NCBI RefSeq assembly: GCF_001428845.1
Contig: NZ_LMIU01000009.1
Span: 102,510-166,509 of the forward strand
Reading direction: 5' to 3'
Length of the DNA stretch: 64,000 nucleotides
DNA from: Achromobacter sp. Root83
GTDB taxonomy: Bacteria; Pseudomonadota; Gammaproteobacteria; Burkholderiales; Burkholderiaceae_B
Shown: piece by piece, positions 1 to 9,094 of the stretch
Position numbering within the stretch: position 1 is the stretch's first letter
Layout: every line of letters begins with the position of its first letter
Notes under the pieces: generated by a model
Database searches by the model: none
What the model saw: the letters and a program-made list of their open reading frames with translations, nothing else
Told to the model about the DNA's origin: nothing
Program-made: the position numbers and the translations under genes

Positions 1-684
1 GCCTCCACCGTGAAGCAGAACGCCGACAACGCACGCCAGGCCAATCAGTTGGCGGCCAGCGCGTCGGACGTGGCGGAGCGGGGCGGCTCGGCGGTGTCGG
101 AAGTGGTCAGCACGATGCAGGGCATTTCGGCCAGCTCGCGCAAGATCTCGGAAATCGTGTCGGTGATCGACGGGATTGCGTTCCAGACGAACATCCTGGC
201 GCTGAACGCGGCGGTGGAAGCGGCGCGCGCGGGCGAGCAGGGCAAGGGCTTTGCGGTGGTGGCGGGCGAAGTCCGTTCGCTGGCGCAGCGGAGCGCGCAG
301 GCGGCCAAGGAAATCAAGGGCCTGATCGAAGACTCCGTGACGAAGGTCGGCGCGGGTTCGCAGCAGGTCGAACGCGCGGGCGCGACGATGCAGGAGATCG
401 TGGCGTCGGTCAAGCGCGTGACGGACATCATGGGCGAGATCTCGGCGGCGTCCGAGGAGCAGTCCAGCGGTATCGACCAGGTGAATCGTGCCGTGTCGCA
501 GATGGACGAAGTGACGCAGCAGAACGCGGCACTGGTGGAAGAAGCGGCTGCCGCCGCCGGTTCGCTGCAAGACCAGGCGCAACGCCTGGCCGAAGCGGTG
601 GCCGTGTTCAAGATCAACGCGGGCGAAGTGATCGAAGTGCCCGCGCATCAACTGGGCGGCTATTCCACACCCACGCTGAACTAA
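1..684 (+). CDS. Methyl-accepting chemotaxis protein, C-terminal part (5' end outside window)
   Basis: This is the cytoplasmic signalling half of a chemoreceptor that controls the CheA kinase through CheW. The reading frame is open from base 1, so the sensor and membrane parts lie upstream of the window. The hairpin tip is plain: residues around [20 protein letters not shown] followed by [16 protein letters not shown], the near-invariant CheA/CheW contact region. The helix bundle then runs to the end with Gln/Glu-rich heptads that are probable methylation sites. The tail ends in YSTPTLN, with no NWETF-like CheR/CheB docking pentapeptide. It lies directly upstream of a second receptor with a very similar signalling domain, so the two are probably paralogues from a tandem duplication. 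What it senses cannot be told from this part. Confidence 0.95.
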   Translation, partial: ASTVKQNADNARQANQLAASASDVAERGGSAVSEVVSTMQGISASSRKISEIVSVIDGIAFQTNILALNAAVEAARAGEQGKGFAVVAGEVRSLAQRSAQAAKEIKGLIEDSVTKVGAGSQQVERAGATMQEIVASVKRVTDIMGEISAASEEQSSGIDQVNRAVSQMDEVTQQNAALVEEAAAAAGSLQDQAQRLAEAVAVFKINAGEVIEVPAHQLGGYSTPTLN

Positions 685-697
685 GCGTCACGCTCCG

Positions 698-741
698 GGC
701 CGCGCCCGATTCCGCCTTGGCGGAGTCGGGCGCGGCCTTTT
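698..741 (+). terminator. Rho-independent terminator after first chemoreceptor
   Basis: A 17-bp stem (698-714 with 721-737, one G-T pair) and a short CCTTGG loop are followed by TTTT at 738-741. It begins 14 bp after the stop codon at 684, which is where a terminator for the receptor gene would be. Confidence 0.85.
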
Positions 742-752
742 GCATTCAGGAA

Positions 753-784
753 GAAAATGGCCGTGCAAAAGCGCGGCCATTTTC
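753..784. repeat. Perfect 11-bp inverted repeat downstream of the terminator
   Basis: GAAAATGGCCG (753-763) and CGGCCATTTTC (774-784) are exact inverse complements around a 10-base loop. The arm is rich in A on the left and T on the right, so it could act as a second, bidirectional terminator. It could equally be a protein-binding palindrome for the next receptor gene. Confidence 0.6.
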
Positions 785-860
785 TATATGCATTTCAGAT
801 ATAAGTGATGGATCAAAAGTCATAAGCACGTTAAGTTCCGGTGAATATGACCGTTAATAA

Positions 861-886
861 TAATAGCGCCCGATTTTGGGCGATAA
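861..886 (+). promoter_or_regulatory. Weak sigma-28-like promoter candidate
   Basis: GGCGATAA at 879-886 matches the flagellar sigma-28 -10 consensus GCCGATAA at seven of eight bases. The matching -35 part is poor: only TAA at 861-863 fits, with a 10-base spacer. Sigma-28 control of chemoreceptor genes is common, which is the main reason to list it. The remaining bases from 742 to 1021 hold nothing else that I can identify apart from the inverted repeat at 753-784. Confidence 0.3.
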
Positions 887-1021
887 ACAGTGTTCGATGG
901 CTGCGCGCGTCAGCGCGGGGACCAGCCAGACGGAACGGGCGGACGGAACGATGCGGGGCGTCGGGAGGTTTATGCGCCGTTATTCAATCGCTGTCGTATA
1001 TGTTGTAACCGGAGACAAGCC

Positions 1022-2617
1022 GTGCGCGTCAACCTACCCGCCACTGATGTGGAAACCAAGCTGCGCGAAGATCAATACCTGATTTCGCGCACCGACAGCA
1101 AGGGCCGCATCGTTTATGCGAACCCCGCTTTCATCGAGGTCAGCGGCTTTTCGCGGGACGAACTCATCGGCAAGCCGCACAACATCGTGCGCCATCCCGA
1201 CATGCCGGCCGAAGCGTACGCGGATCTCTGGGAGACCCTGGAAGCCGGGGAGTCGTGGCTGGGCGTGGTCAAGAACCGGCGCAAGGATGGCGGTTACTAC
1301 TGGGTGCTGGCCAACGCCACGCCCATCATCGAGAACGGCGAGGTCGTGGCCTATTCCTCGGTACGCGTGTGCCCCTCCGAAGAACAGATCGAAATGGCCG
1401 AGGAGCTGTACGCGCGCATTCGCGAGGGCCGGGCCAAGGGCGTGCGCATCTCGCGCGGGCGGCCTGTGCGGGCAGGGTGGCGCCGCAGTGTAGACGTGCT
1501 GGCGTTTCCTTTCGGGCGCGGCGTGCGCAGCCGCATGCTGCGTCATGCGTCGCTGTCAGCCGGGATCGTGGCCGCCGCCGGCGCCTATGGCTTGCACGCC
1601 AACTGGCCGAACCTGGATACGTGGGGCGCCGCGCTGGGCTGCGGCGCGATTGCCGTGGGCGTCGTGGCGATCTTCTACATGGGATGGAGCCTGTCGCGTT
1701 CCCTGCTGGAGCCGATGCTGGACGCCGCGAACATGGCGCGGCAGGTGGCCGCGGGCAACCTGACCACGCAGATCGTGGCGGAGTCCGACGACGAAGTGGG
1801 CAGCCTGAAGTTCTCGCTCGACGTCATGCGCAAGAGCCTGATCGGCATCGCCCAGGACGTCTACCGGGGCATCGAAGGCACGACGCATGCGGCCGTGCAC
1901 ATCGCGCGCGGCAACCAGGAGCTGGCCGGCCGGACGGAAGGGCAGGCCGCCTCGCTTCAGCAGACCGCGGCCAGCATGGAACAGCTTACGTCCACGGTGC
2001 GCCAGAATGCCGATAATGCGCGGCAGGCTAACCAGTTGGCGGCCAGCAGCATGGACGTTGCGCGGCGCGGCGGCGTGGCGGTCGGGCAGGTCGTCGATAC
2101 CATGCACGGCATCTCCGACAGTTCGCGCAAGATCGCGGACATCGTCACCATCATCGAAGGCATCGCCTTTCAGACGAACATCCTGGCATTGAACGCCGCG
2201 GTGGAGGCTGCGCGCGCGGGCGAGTCGGGCAAGGGATTCGCCGTGGTGGCGGGCGAGGTGCGCAGCCTGGCCCAGAAGAGCGCGCAGGCCGCCAAAGAGG
2301 TCAAGACCCTGATCGAGGATTCGGTACAGCGCGTCACGGAAGGTTCCGCGCAAGCCGAGCAGGCGGGCGCGACGATGCAGGAGATCGTGGCGGCGGTGCA
2401 TCGGGTCACCGACATCATCGGCGAGATCTCTCAGGCTTCACAGGAGCAATCCAGCGGTATCGAGCAAGTGGATACCGCCGTGTCGCAAATGGACGTGATG
2501 ACGGTGCAGAACACGGCGCTGGTGCAGGAGCTGGGCGGCGCGGTGAAGCAATTGGGCAACCAGTCGGGCGCGTTGCGGGAAACCATCCGCGTGTTCCGCG
2601 TGGTCGGGCAGTCCTAG
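1022..2617 (+). CDS. PAS-containing chemoreceptor, Aer-like energy/redox sensor
   Basis: The GTG at 1022 is chosen because GGAGA stands about eight bases before it and the product then begins [11 protein letters not shown], the usual start of Aer-like receptors; the frame is open further back to 890 without support. Residues about 20-125 are a PAS domain ([13 protein letters not shown], then [13 protein letters not shown]), which in Aer binds FAD and senses redox state. Two hydrophobic segments follow around residues 180-225 with almost no periplasmic loop, then a HAMP region and a long signalling domain with the conserved hairpin [20 protein letters not shown]. The signalling half closely repeats that of the receptor upstream. 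Its stop codon directly abuts the fliR stop on the other strand. FAD binding is inferred from the family, not shown. Confidence 0.93.
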   Translation: MRVNLPATDVETKLREDQYLISRTDSKGRIVYANPAFIEVSGFSRDELIGKPHNIVRHPDMPAEAYADLWETLEAGESWLGVVKNRRKDGGYYWVLANATPIIENGEVVAYSSVRVCPSEEQIEMAEELYARIREGRAKGVRISRGRPVRAGWRRSVDVLAFPFGRGVRSRMLRHASLSAGIVAAAGAYGLHANWPNLDTWGAALGCGAIAVGVVAIFYMGWSLSRSLLEPMLDAANMARQVAAGNLTTQIVAESDDEVGSLKFSLDVMRKSLIGIAQDVYRGIEGTTHAAVHIARGNQELAGRTEGQAASLQQTAASMEQLTSTVRQNADNARQANQLAASSMDVARRGGVAVGQVVDTMHGISDSSRKIADIVTIIEGIAFQTNILALNAAVEAARAGESGKGFAVVAGEVRSLAQKSAQAAKEVKTLIEDSVQRVTEGSAQAEQAGATMQEIVAAVHRVTDIIGEISQASQEQSSGIEQVDTAVSQMDVMTVQNTALVQELGGAVKQLGNQSGALRETIRVFRVVGQS

Positions 2618-3406
2618 CTACCGGCCGGCAAGCGCGTTCACGACGCGGCTCATGGCCGACAGGCCCGATTCGAACAGCGATTCCAGAAACGGCCCGGCAT
2701 GCGGTAGCACGACGGTCAGGACGGCCACCCCGATGATCAGCGTCACGGGGAAGCCGACCGAAAACACTGACAGCTGCTGGGCCGCGCGATTCAGGATGCC
2801 CATCGCCAGATTGATGGTCAGCAGGGCGCAGATCAGCGGCAGCGCCAGCAGCAGGCCCGATACAAAGATGGTCTTGCCCCATTCCACCACCGCGCCCCAG
2901 CCATTCTGATGCAGCTGGATCATGGCGATGGGCAGGGTGTCGAAGGAGCGCACCAGCGCGGCCAGGACCAGCAGATGCCCGTCCAGCGCCAGGAAGGTCA
3001 GCATCGCGACGATGTTGAACAGCCGCGACAACACGGCCGTGTTGGCGCCGGCGCTGGGGTCGAAGAACGAGGCGAACGACAGGCCCATCTGCAAGCCGAC
3101 GAACTCACCCGCCGTCTGCACGGCGGCGAACACCATGCGCATGGTGAAGCCCATCGCGATACCGATCAGCACTTGCTGCATCACCATCCAAAGTCCGGCG
3201 AACGAACCGGGCGAGATGGGCGGCATGGGGTCCAGCGCGGGACTGATGGCAACGGCCAGGACGAACGACAGGCCGACCTTGACCTTGATCGGTATCAGCG
3301 ATTCGGAGAACAGGGGCGCGGTGCCCACCAGGGCCAGGATGCGCACGAACGGCCAGAGAAACTGGCCTATCCAGCCATTGAGCTGTTCGAGCGTGAAGGC
3401 GATCAT
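2618..3406 (-). CDS. fliR: Flagellar type III export membrane protein FliR
   Basis: FliR is a core membrane part of the flagellar export gate, together with FliP and FliQ. The 262-residue product has the family length and several long hydrophobic helices. It opens with MIAFTLEQLNGWIGQFLWPF, a typical FliR start. Conserved parts include GTAPLFSE, near residue 30, and the central GLQMGLSFASFFDP. It is the last gene of the minus-strand run fliL-M-N-O-P-Q-R; fliQ ends 34 bp upstream. Its stop codon abuts the stop of the convergent chemoreceptor, leaving no room for a terminator between them. Confidence 0.97.
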   Translation of the reverse strand: MIAFTLEQLNGWIGQFLWPFVRILALVGTAPLFSESLIPIKVKVGLSFVLAVAISPALDPMPPISPGSFAGLWMVMQQVLIGIAMGFTMRMVFAAVQTAGEFVGLQMGLSFASFFDPSAGANTAVLSRLFNIVAMLTFLALDGHLLVLAALVRSFDTLPIAMIQLHQNGWGAVVEWGKTIFVSGLLLALPLICALLTINLAMGILNRAAQQLSVFSVGFPVTLIIGVAVLTVVLPHAGPFLESLFESGLSAMSRVVNALAGR

Positions 3407-3440
3407 GGCGGGAGGCCGGGCGTCCTGCGGCGGGCGCCGC

Positions 3441-3710
3441 TCAGGACACCAGCATGGGGATCTGGCTGATAAGCTGCCGGATGTAGTCCACCATGACGCC
3501 GATCAGCCACGGACCCAGCAGCACCAGCACGCCGCACATGGCCAGCAGCTTCGGAATGAACGACAGCGTCATTTCGTTGATCTGCGTGGCGGCCTGGAAA
3601 ATGCTGATGACCAGACCGACGACCAGGGTGACGAGCAGGAGCGGGCCGGCCATCGCCAGGACGATCTTCATCGCCTGGTAGGTCATGGTCATGACGGTTT
3701 CCGCGGTCAT
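3441..3710 (-). CDS. fliQ: Flagellar export gate protein FliQ
   Basis: FliQ is a small inner-membrane protein that packs around the FliP-FliR export gate. The 89-residue product has the family length and the two-helix hairpin layout. The first helix holds QAMKIVLAMAGPLLLVTLVV; the stretch GLVISIFQAATQINEMTL with the conserved QINE is the family signature. The second helix is near LAMCGVLVLLGPWLIGVMVDY. It lies between fliP (19 bp) and fliR (34 bp) in the usual order. Confidence 0.97.
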   Translation of the reverse strand: MTAETVMTMTYQAMKIVLAMAGPLLLVTLVVGLVISIFQAATQINEMTLSFIPKLLAMCGVLVLLGPWLIGVMVDYIRQLISQIPMLVS

Positions 3711-3729
3711 GGCGATTCTCCTTCAGGCG

Positions 3730-4521
3730 TTACTGGTAGAAGCTCTGGGCCAGCGAGCCCATGAGCAGGTTCCAGCCATCGGCCAGCACGAACAGCATCA
3801 GCTTGAAGGGCAGGGCCACGGTCACGGGCGGCACCATCATCATGCCCAGGGCCATCAGGACGCTGGCGACGACCAGGTCGATGATCAGGAACGGGATGAA
3901 AATGGTGAAGCCGATCTGGAAGGCCGTCTTCAGTTCGCTGGTGATGAAGGCGGGCACCAGGATGCGCATGGGCACCTGCGATGGATCTTCCAGGGCGGGC
4001 TGCTTGGCCAGGTTCGCGAACAGCGACAGGTCGTTCTCGCGGGTCTGATGCAGCATGAACGTGCGCAGCGGCCCCGCGGCGCGTTCCACCGCCGTTTCGA
4101 ATTGGATCGTTCCCTCGGACAAGGGCTTGTAGGCGTCGGCGTAGATCTTGTCGAACACCGGCGACATCGTATAGAAGGTCAGGAACAGCGCCAGGCCGAT
4201 CAGGACGTGATTGGGCGGCGACATGGCAGTGCCCATGGCGCTGCGCAGCAGGCCCAGCACGATGATGATGCGCGTGAAGCCCGTCATCATCAGCAGCGCG
4301 GCCGGCAGGAACGACAGCGACGTCATCAGCAGCATGGTCTGCATGCTGAGCGAATACGTTTGCGAACCGTCCGCCCCGGGCGTGGCGGTCAGCGCGGGCA
4401 GCGTGGCCTGCGCAACGACACCGGCCGGAAAGAATGCCAAGCCCAAGATCGCCGCGGCGGCCAGCAGGGGCAGCGCGCGTTGGCGGGCGCTGGCGGATGT
4501 CGTGCTTGTGAGCAAACTCAT
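3730..4521 (-). CDS. fliP: Flagellar export gate protein FliP
   Basis: FliP forms the pentameric core of the flagellar export gate in the inner membrane. The 263-residue product starts with a cleavable-looking signal peptide ([20 protein letters not shown] around residues 17-36), as FliP does. The family signature [20 protein letters not shown] follows near residues 75-95, with LRSAMG just after. Further helices occur at [17 protein letters not shown] and near the C-terminus ([17 protein letters not shown]). It sits between fliO (34 bp upstream) and fliQ. Confidence 0.97.
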   Translation of the reverse strand: MSLLTSTTSASARQRALPLLAAAAILGLAFFPAGVVAQATLPALTATPGADGSQTYSLSMQTMLLMTSLSFLPAALLMMTGFTRIIIVLGLLRSAMGTAMSPPNHVLIGLALFLTFYTMSPVFDKIYADAYKPLSEGTIQFETAVERAAGPLRTFMLHQTRENDLSLFANLAKQPALEDPSQVPMRILVPAFITSELKTAFQIGFTIFIPFLIIDLVVASVLMALGMMMVPPVTVALPFKLMLFVLADGWNLLMGSLAQSFYQ

Positions 4522-4555
4522 GGGTGTCGCTTGAATCGCGCCGCGGCGGGAGGCC

Positions 4556-4879
4556 CTATCGGCGCTTGAGTGCCTGGCCCAGCTTGGCGGCGAAGGCGGC
4601 AGTGGGCAGAGGCGAACCCTCCGGCATTTGGCCGGCGGGCAGGGTATGCAGGGTGGTGAGCTGGTTCGGGCCTACGCCCACCACCAGCCAGGTGTCTTCG
4701 ATTTCAACGACGACGATGCTTTGGCGCGGGCCGACCGGCAGGCTGGCGACCTGGCGGAGCAGGTTGCCGCCGCCGCGCTGCATCAGTCCGGCGCGCTTGG
4801 CCAGCCACGCCGAAACCAGAATGGCGGCCACCACCAGCACGAGGCCGACGATGACGCGCAGCAGGGCGGGTTCGGTCAT
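4556..4879 (-). CDS. fliO: Flagellar biosynthesis protein FliO
   Basis: FliO is a small single-span membrane protein that helps assemble the FliP-FliR gate. I start it at the ATG at 4879 ([20 protein letters not shown]), giving 107 residues; a TTG at 4894 would add five residues and overlap fliN by four bases. One transmembrane helix lies at residues about 6-23, followed by a basic stretch and a cytoplasmic FliO domain with [20 protein letters not shown] and VGPNQLTTL. The family is poorly conserved, so position between fliN and fliP is an important part of the evidence. Neither start has a strong ribosome binding site. Confidence 0.9.
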   Translation of the reverse strand: MTEPALLRVIVGLVLVVAAILVSAWLAKRAGLMQRGGGNLLRQVASLPVGPRQSIVVVEIEDTWLVVGVGPNQLTTLHTLPAGQMPEGSPLPTAAFAAKLGQALKRR

Positions 4880-4890
4880 GGCGCCAGGCG

Positions 4891-5436
4891 TCAACGACGG
4901 TTGTTCAAGCGGTTGATCCGCTCGGACGGGGTGATGATGTCGGTCAGGCGGATGCCGTACTTTTCTTCGACGACCACGACTTCGCCCTGGGCGATCAGGT
5001 AGCCGTTGACGAAGATGTCCATGGGCTCGCCCGCCAGGCCGTCGAGCTCGACCACGGAACCCTGGCCAAGCTGGAGCAGGTTCTTGATGGTCAGGCGGGT
5101 ACGTCCCAGTTCAACCGTCAGTTGGACGGGCACGTCCATGATCAGGTCGATGTCGCTGCCATTGCCGGCGGCGGCGCCGGCCAGGGGCTTGAATACCGAC
5201 TGCGCCGCCGATTGCGCGGCGGGGGCAGGGGCGGCCGGTGCCGGTGCCGGCGCGGCGGGAGCCGGCGCCGCGGGCGGCGCGGCGGCGGTCTGTTCAGCCA
5301 TCGCGGCAGCCCAGTCGTCCTGCGGCTTCAGACCGTCGGCTTGCGTGGGCGGCGTGGCGCGGGATTGTTCGGCGAGCGCGTCGGCCCAGTCGTCGGCCGG
5401 GGACGAGCCGGTGCCGGGCTCGTTCTTGTCAGTCAT
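4891..5436 (-). CDS. fliN: Flagellar motor switch protein FliN
   Basis: FliN forms the lower C-ring of the switch complex with FliM and binds the FliH-FliI export ATPase. The C-terminal about 80 residues are the SpoA/CheC-like domain, with DVPVQLTVELGRTRLTIKNL, then LAGEPMDIFVNGYLIAQGEV and the ending RLTDIITPSERINRL. At 181 residues it is longer than E. coli FliN (137) because of an N-terminal half made largely of alanine and proline, including AP-type repeats around residues 50-80. The start at 5436 overlaps fliM by 8 bp, which suggests coupled translation. Confidence 0.96.
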   Translation of the reverse strand: MTDKNEPGTGSSPADDWADALAEQSRATPPTQADGLKPQDDWAAAMAEQTAAAPPAAPAPAAPAPAPAAPAPAAQSAAQSVFKPLAGAAAGNGSDIDLIMDVPVQLTVELGRTRLTIKNLLQLGQGSVVELDGLAGEPMDIFVNGYLIAQGEVVVVEEKYGIRLTDIITPSERINRLNNRR

Positions 5437-6436
5437 GGTCAGAGGCCTCGTTGGATTCTGTATCGTGGGTAAACATGTTCTGTACGCGCAAGGCGTACTG
5501 GCCGTTGAAGACGCCGTAGCCGCATTCCATCAGCGGCACGCCATCGACGCTAGCGATGATGGATTCCGGCACGTCCACGGGAAGGACGTCGCCTGCCTTC
5601 AGGCTCATCAGCTCGCGGATCGACGACGGAATGCGCGCGAATTCGGCGACGACGTCGATGTCGGCGCTGCGCACCTGGCGGGAAAGCTGCTGCGACCAGC
5701 GCTGGTCCACTTCTTCGAGCGTGGTTTCCTGCAGCGGCCGCGTCAGCAGATCGCGCACAGGCTCGATCATGGAATAGGGCAGGCAGATGTTCAGGTCGCC
5801 GCCGGTCGCGCCGAATTCGATGTGGAACGAGGTGACGACCACCACTTCATTGTTGCCGGTGATGCTGGCGAACTTGGTGTGCATCTCCGAGCGCACGTAC
5901 TCGAACTCGATCGGATAGACGGGGTCCCAGGACTTGCCGTAGCTTTCCAGGGTCAGGTTGAGCAGGCGCCGGATGATGCGCTGTTCGGTGGTGGTGAAGT
6001 CCCGGCCCTCGACGCGCGTGTGGTAGCGGCCATCGCCGCCGAACAGGCTGTCGATGACCAGGAACACCAGGTTCGGGTCATACGTGAAGAGCGCCGTGCC
6101 GCGCAGCGGCTTCATCTGAATCATGTTCAGATTGCTCGGCACCGGCAGGTTGCGCTCGAAGTCCGCGTACTTCTGGATCTTGATGGTACCGACGGTGATG
6201 TCCGCGCTGCGCCGCATGAAGTTCAGCAGCACGTTGCGCATGTGGCGCGCAAAGCGCTCGTTGATGAGCTCCAGCGTCTGCATGCGGCGGCGCACGACAC
6301 GCTCGGGCGAGCTCAGGTCGTAGGCGCGCGCGCCCCCGGCCTGGCCAGCGGATTCCTTCTTACTATCGCTCTCGCCGGTGACGCCCGCCAGCAGCGCATC
6401 GACTTCGTCCTGCGAAAGAAATGCCTCGTAGGCCAT
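5429..6436 (-). CDS. fliM: Flagellar motor switch protein FliM
   Basis: FliM is the middle C-ring protein that receives phosphorylated CheY and changes rotation. The N-terminal LSQDEVDALLAG (residues 7-18) is the CheY-P docking peptide. The middle CheC-like domain holds the GGDGRYHTRVEGRDFTTTEQ region near residue 155, and the C-terminal SpoA domain ends with MECGYGVFNGQYALRVQNM. The length of 335 residues is normal. It overlaps fliN by 8 bp and starts 2 bp after the fliL stop, so it belongs to the fliL-to-fliR run. Confidence 0.97.
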   Translation of the reverse strand: MAYEAFLSQDEVDALLAGVTGESDSKKESAGQAGGARAYDLSSPERVVRRRMQTLELINERFARHMRNVLLNFMRRSADITVGTIKIQKYADFERNLPVPSNLNMIQMKPLRGTALFTYDPNLVFLVIDSLFGGDGRYHTRVEGRDFTTTEQRIIRRLLNLTLESYGKSWDPVYPIEFEYVRSEMHTKFASITGNNEVVVVTSFHIEFGATGGDLNICLPYSMIEPVRDLLTRPLQETTLEEVDQRWSQQLSRQVRSADIDVVAEFARIPSSIRELMSLKAGDVLPVDVPESIIASVDGVPLMECGYGVFNGQYALRVQNMFTHDTESNEASDHD

Positions 6437-6438
6437 GC

Positions 6439-7053
6439 TTATTGCACCACGAACGCCGTGAACAGCACGTCGGTGACATACTGGCCGTCAGGCAGGGGCG
6501 AGAAGGGACGGTTGACCGCTTGCTTGATGGCCGTGACCATGTCGTTCTTGCCTTGCTGCGTCTGCACGCCGGTGGGCGATTGAGCCGACAGCACCATCAG
6601 GATGCGGCTTCGCACTTCAGGCATGTACTTTTCCAGGCGCGTGCGGGTCTGTTCATCGCTCACGCGCAGCGTCAGGCCCACGTGCATGATGCGCTCGGTT
6701 TCGGCGTTCTGCAGCGTGACGGTGAACGCTTCGATGGGAACGAAGATCGGGGCGGGCACGGCAATGGGCGTGGCAGACGGCGCGACGAAGGTCGTCGGCG
6801 TGGCCTGGGGACCCTGTGCGGGCTGACCCGGCTGGCCGGGCTGGCCGGCGGGCGTCTGTCCGACGCCAAGCTGCACCGTGGCGCCGTTCTGCTGCGGTTG
6901 CATGCGCTGGGTGATGAACCAGGTTGCTCCCGCGCTGGCAGCAGCCACGATGAGCAGTACCAGGATCGCCAGCAACGGGCGAAGGATACGGCCGATGCCG
7001 CCGGAGGTCGTCGCGCCGCGCGACGGTGCGGGAATTGGTTTGATTGTCGCCAT
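6439..7053 (-). CDS. fliL: Flagellar basal body protein FliL
   Basis: FliL is a single-span inner-membrane protein around the stators that affects torque. Residues about 25-47 (RPLLAILVLLIVAAASAGAT) form the membrane helix. A Gly/Pro/Gln-rich linker with GQPGQPGQPAQG comes next, and the periplasmic stomatin-like FliL domain takes up the C-terminal half (FVPIEAFTVTL, then HVGLTLRVSDE). The 204-residue length is longer than E. coli FliL because of the linker. It leads the fliL-M-N-O-P-Q-R run; 172 bp separate its start from the end of fliK. Confidence 0.94.
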   Translation of the reverse strand: MATIKPIPAPSRGATTSGGIGRILRPLLAILVLLIVAAASAGATWFITQRMQPQQNGATVQLGVGQTPAGQPGQPGQPAQGPQATPTTFVAPSATPIAVPAPIFVPIEAFTVTLQNAETERIMHVGLTLRVSDEQTRTRLEKYMPEVRSRILMVLSAQSPTGVQTQQGKNDMVTAIKQAVNRPFSPLPDGQYVTDVLFTAFVVQ

Positions 7054-7126
7054 CTGGGTATCGATGCGTGTTGTGCCGCCGGTGAAAACGGATTCTTAGT
7101 GGATGAAAGCATTCTGCCCGAAATCC

Positions 7127-7144
7127 CGCCTCGGCTTGGAGGCG
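7127..7144. other. Short stem-loop in the fliK-fliL gap
   Basis: CGCCTC (7127-7132) pairs with GAGGCG (7139-7144) around a 6-base loop in the 172-bp gap between fliK and fliL. There is no T-run after it in the direction of transcription, so it is not a standard terminator. It may act on the transcript between the two halves of the flagellar run. Confidence 0.3.
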
Positions 7145-7225
7145 AAAAACAGGGCGAAAGCCGCGTATCTCAAGCTATTGCTGCAGTGCCCGCATCCGTT
7201 GCCGGCCGCGGGCGCCTGTTCATCA

Positions 7226-8617
7226 TCACGCGAAGGTGTCGACCAGCGCGTTGGCGTTGCGCGCCACCGTCACCGCGGGCTGCGCGACATCGGCCGCGCC
7301 ATCCGCGCCGTTGGATCCGCCACCTTGCTGGCGCTGCGATCCATTACCGTTCTGTTGCGCGAATTCCTGCTGCGCGGCCTGCTCTCCCACGCTGGTCTGA
7401 CCCAGCGAGATGCCTGCCTGAGCGAGTGCCTGCTGCAGTTGGGGAATCGCGACTTCGATGGCCTGGCGCACCGAGGCATGCGCGGACACGAACGAAGCGC
7501 TGGCCACGCCGTCCGCCAGATTCAGGCTGACGCGCAGCGGCCCGAGATCCGGGGGATCCAGACGCAGTTCCGCGGTCTGCATGCCTTGGCGTGCGTTGCT
7601 GCTCATCATGACCATCTGCTGGCCGAGTTCGGTGCCCCAATGGGTGGCGCCGACCGGGGTGGCGACCTGCAGGACGACCGGGACGACCGGCACGGCGACG
7701 GCAGCCTGATTGACGGCCGGAGCCGCCTGGCGTTGCGTCGCGGCGGCGAGCGCCTGAGCGAGCGTGTCCTGGGCGGAAGCGCCGTGCTGGGGCGCCTGGA
7801 ATTGCTGGGCCGTGCTGGTCAGCAGTGCGGCCTGCTCTTCGTCGCTGGCGTGCACGGGCAGAGTGGCGGCGGGCTCGGCTTCGGCGCGCGTGTCGCGCGC
7901 GGGCCGCGGCAGAGAGATTTCAGGCGCGACGCGCGGCGTCTCGGCCTTGGCGGCTACCTTGGTGTTGACGGGCGCTTCGGCAACCGTTGCGCTGCCCGGC
8001 TTGACGGCGGCGGTCACGACCGGCAGCGCGGCTGCCGCGTCGCGGGTGGCCAGCGCGGCGGCGGCTTCGGCCTGCGGAGCGGTGGCCGCCACGGGAACCT
8101 GGGCGGCTTGCGGGGTCTGCGGGGCGGCGGTGTCGGCGGCGTTCAGCGCGGCGGTCAGCACGGCGGCGCCGTTGCTCATCGCGGTGGCGGCGGCCGCGGC
8201 GTTGCCGCGTGCCAATTGCACTTGCTCGGCGGCCTGGGCGGCGATTTCCAAAGCCTGCTGCGGCAGCACCGGGGCAGCGGGTTGCTGCGCGGCGACGGCC
8301 AGGGCGCCGGCCTCGGCCTGAGCGGCGGTCTGCAAGGCGCCATCGATCGCGCCGGCGGCTGCGCCTTCAGCGGCGCTGGCTGCGTCGTTCGCTTCTTTGC
8401 CGCTGGCCGAAGGCTTGGAGCCGCTGCCCGCGGGACGCGAGTCGGCGGACTGATTCGGGCGCTGCTGGGCCGGACGCTGCTGGGCCAGCACGTCCGAGAA
8501 GCTGGGGCCTTTCTTGTCCGCGGACTTGTTCGCGGAGGAGGACTTGGCGCCAAGCGTGTCGGCGATCGACGTCTGAGGGACGGGCGCGATCGAGGGCAAG
8601 GGCAGGGGAGCGGTCAT
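7226..8617 (-). CDS. fliK: Flagellar hook-length control protein FliK
   Basis: FliK is secreted during hook growth, measures hook length and triggers the export switch at FlhB. The 463-residue product has a long low-complexity Ala/Gln-rich N-terminal part, as is usual for the ruler. The conserved C-terminal hook-length domain lies at about residues 330-420, with LRLDPPDLGPLRVSLNLADG and the ending helix IPQLQQALAQAGISLGQTSV. It follows fliJ by 24 bp. A second FliK-type gene lies at 15869-17233, so this locus has two; this one is the standard FliK by position. Confidence 0.94.
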   Translation of the reverse strand: MTAPLPLPSIAPVPQTSIADTLGAKSSSANKSADKKGPSFSDVLAQQRPAQQRPNQSADSRPAGSGSKPSASGKEANDAASAAEGAAAGAIDGALQTAAQAEAGALAVAAQQPAAPVLPQQALEIAAQAAEQVQLARGNAAAAATAMSNGAAVLTAALNAADTAAPQTPQAAQVPVAATAPQAEAAAALATRDAAAALPVVTAAVKPGSATVAEAPVNTKVAAKAETPRVAPEISLPRPARDTRAEAEPAATLPVHASDEEQAALLTSTAQQFQAPQHGASAQDTLAQALAAATQRQAAPAVNQAAVAVPVVPVVLQVATPVGATHWGTELGQQMVMMSSNARQGMQTAELRLDPPDLGPLRVSLNLADGVASASFVSAHASVRQAIEVAIPQLQQALAQAGISLGQTSVGEQAAQQEFAQQNGNGSQRQQGGGSNGADGAADVAQPAVTVARNANALVDTFA

Positions 8618-8641
8618 CTTGGGCTTCCTGTGAGGTATTGC

Positions 8642-9094
8642 TTAATGCATGCCGCCGGCTTGGCGCTGGACCAGGCGGGCGGAGTATTCGTCGTTGGCGC
8701 GCTGTTCGCGGCGGGACTCCACGACGGCCCGGGCGCGCATTTCGCGCTGCGCCAGGGTGTCGTAGGAGTTGAGTTTGCGTTTTTCCTGCTGCCAGTAGAG
8801 GCGGCCCTTGGACAGGTTTTCGTCCGCCTGGAGCAGCACGCCTTGCTGTTGGCCGATCGCGTCGTCGAGCGTGCCGATGAAGCGCTGGTAATTGTGGCAG
8901 TCGCTCGCCGCCATGCCGCTGGTCATTGCCTGCTGCAGGCGTTCCAGGTAGTCCTGGCGGTAGTCGTGCAGCATGGAGAGCTGGCGTTCGGCGTTGCTGC
9001 GCTCGGCGCTGAGCCGGCCCAGCAGGCGCGCGGCTTCATCCGTGCTTTCCTTGGCCAGGTTGATCAGCATGTCCAATGGCAATTGGCTAGGCAT
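8642..9094 (-). CDS. fliJ: Flagellar export chaperone FliJ
   Basis: FliJ is the central stalk of the FliI ATPase ring and resembles the gamma subunit of F1. The 150-residue product has the family length and is almost wholly predicted coiled coil, rich in Arg, Gln and Glu. It begins [20 protein letters not shown]. The ATG at 9094 is chosen because it gives this standard start and overlaps fliI by 8 bp; the frame is open further upstream only as a shadow of fliI. Confidence 0.93.
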   Translation of the reverse strand: MPSQLPLDMLINLAKESTDEAARLLGRLSAERSNAERQLSMLHDYRQDYLERLQQAMTSGMAASDCHNYQRFIGTLDDAIGQQQGVLLQADENLSKGRLYWQQEKRKLNSYDTLAQREMRARAVVESRREQRANDEYSARLVQRQAGGMH

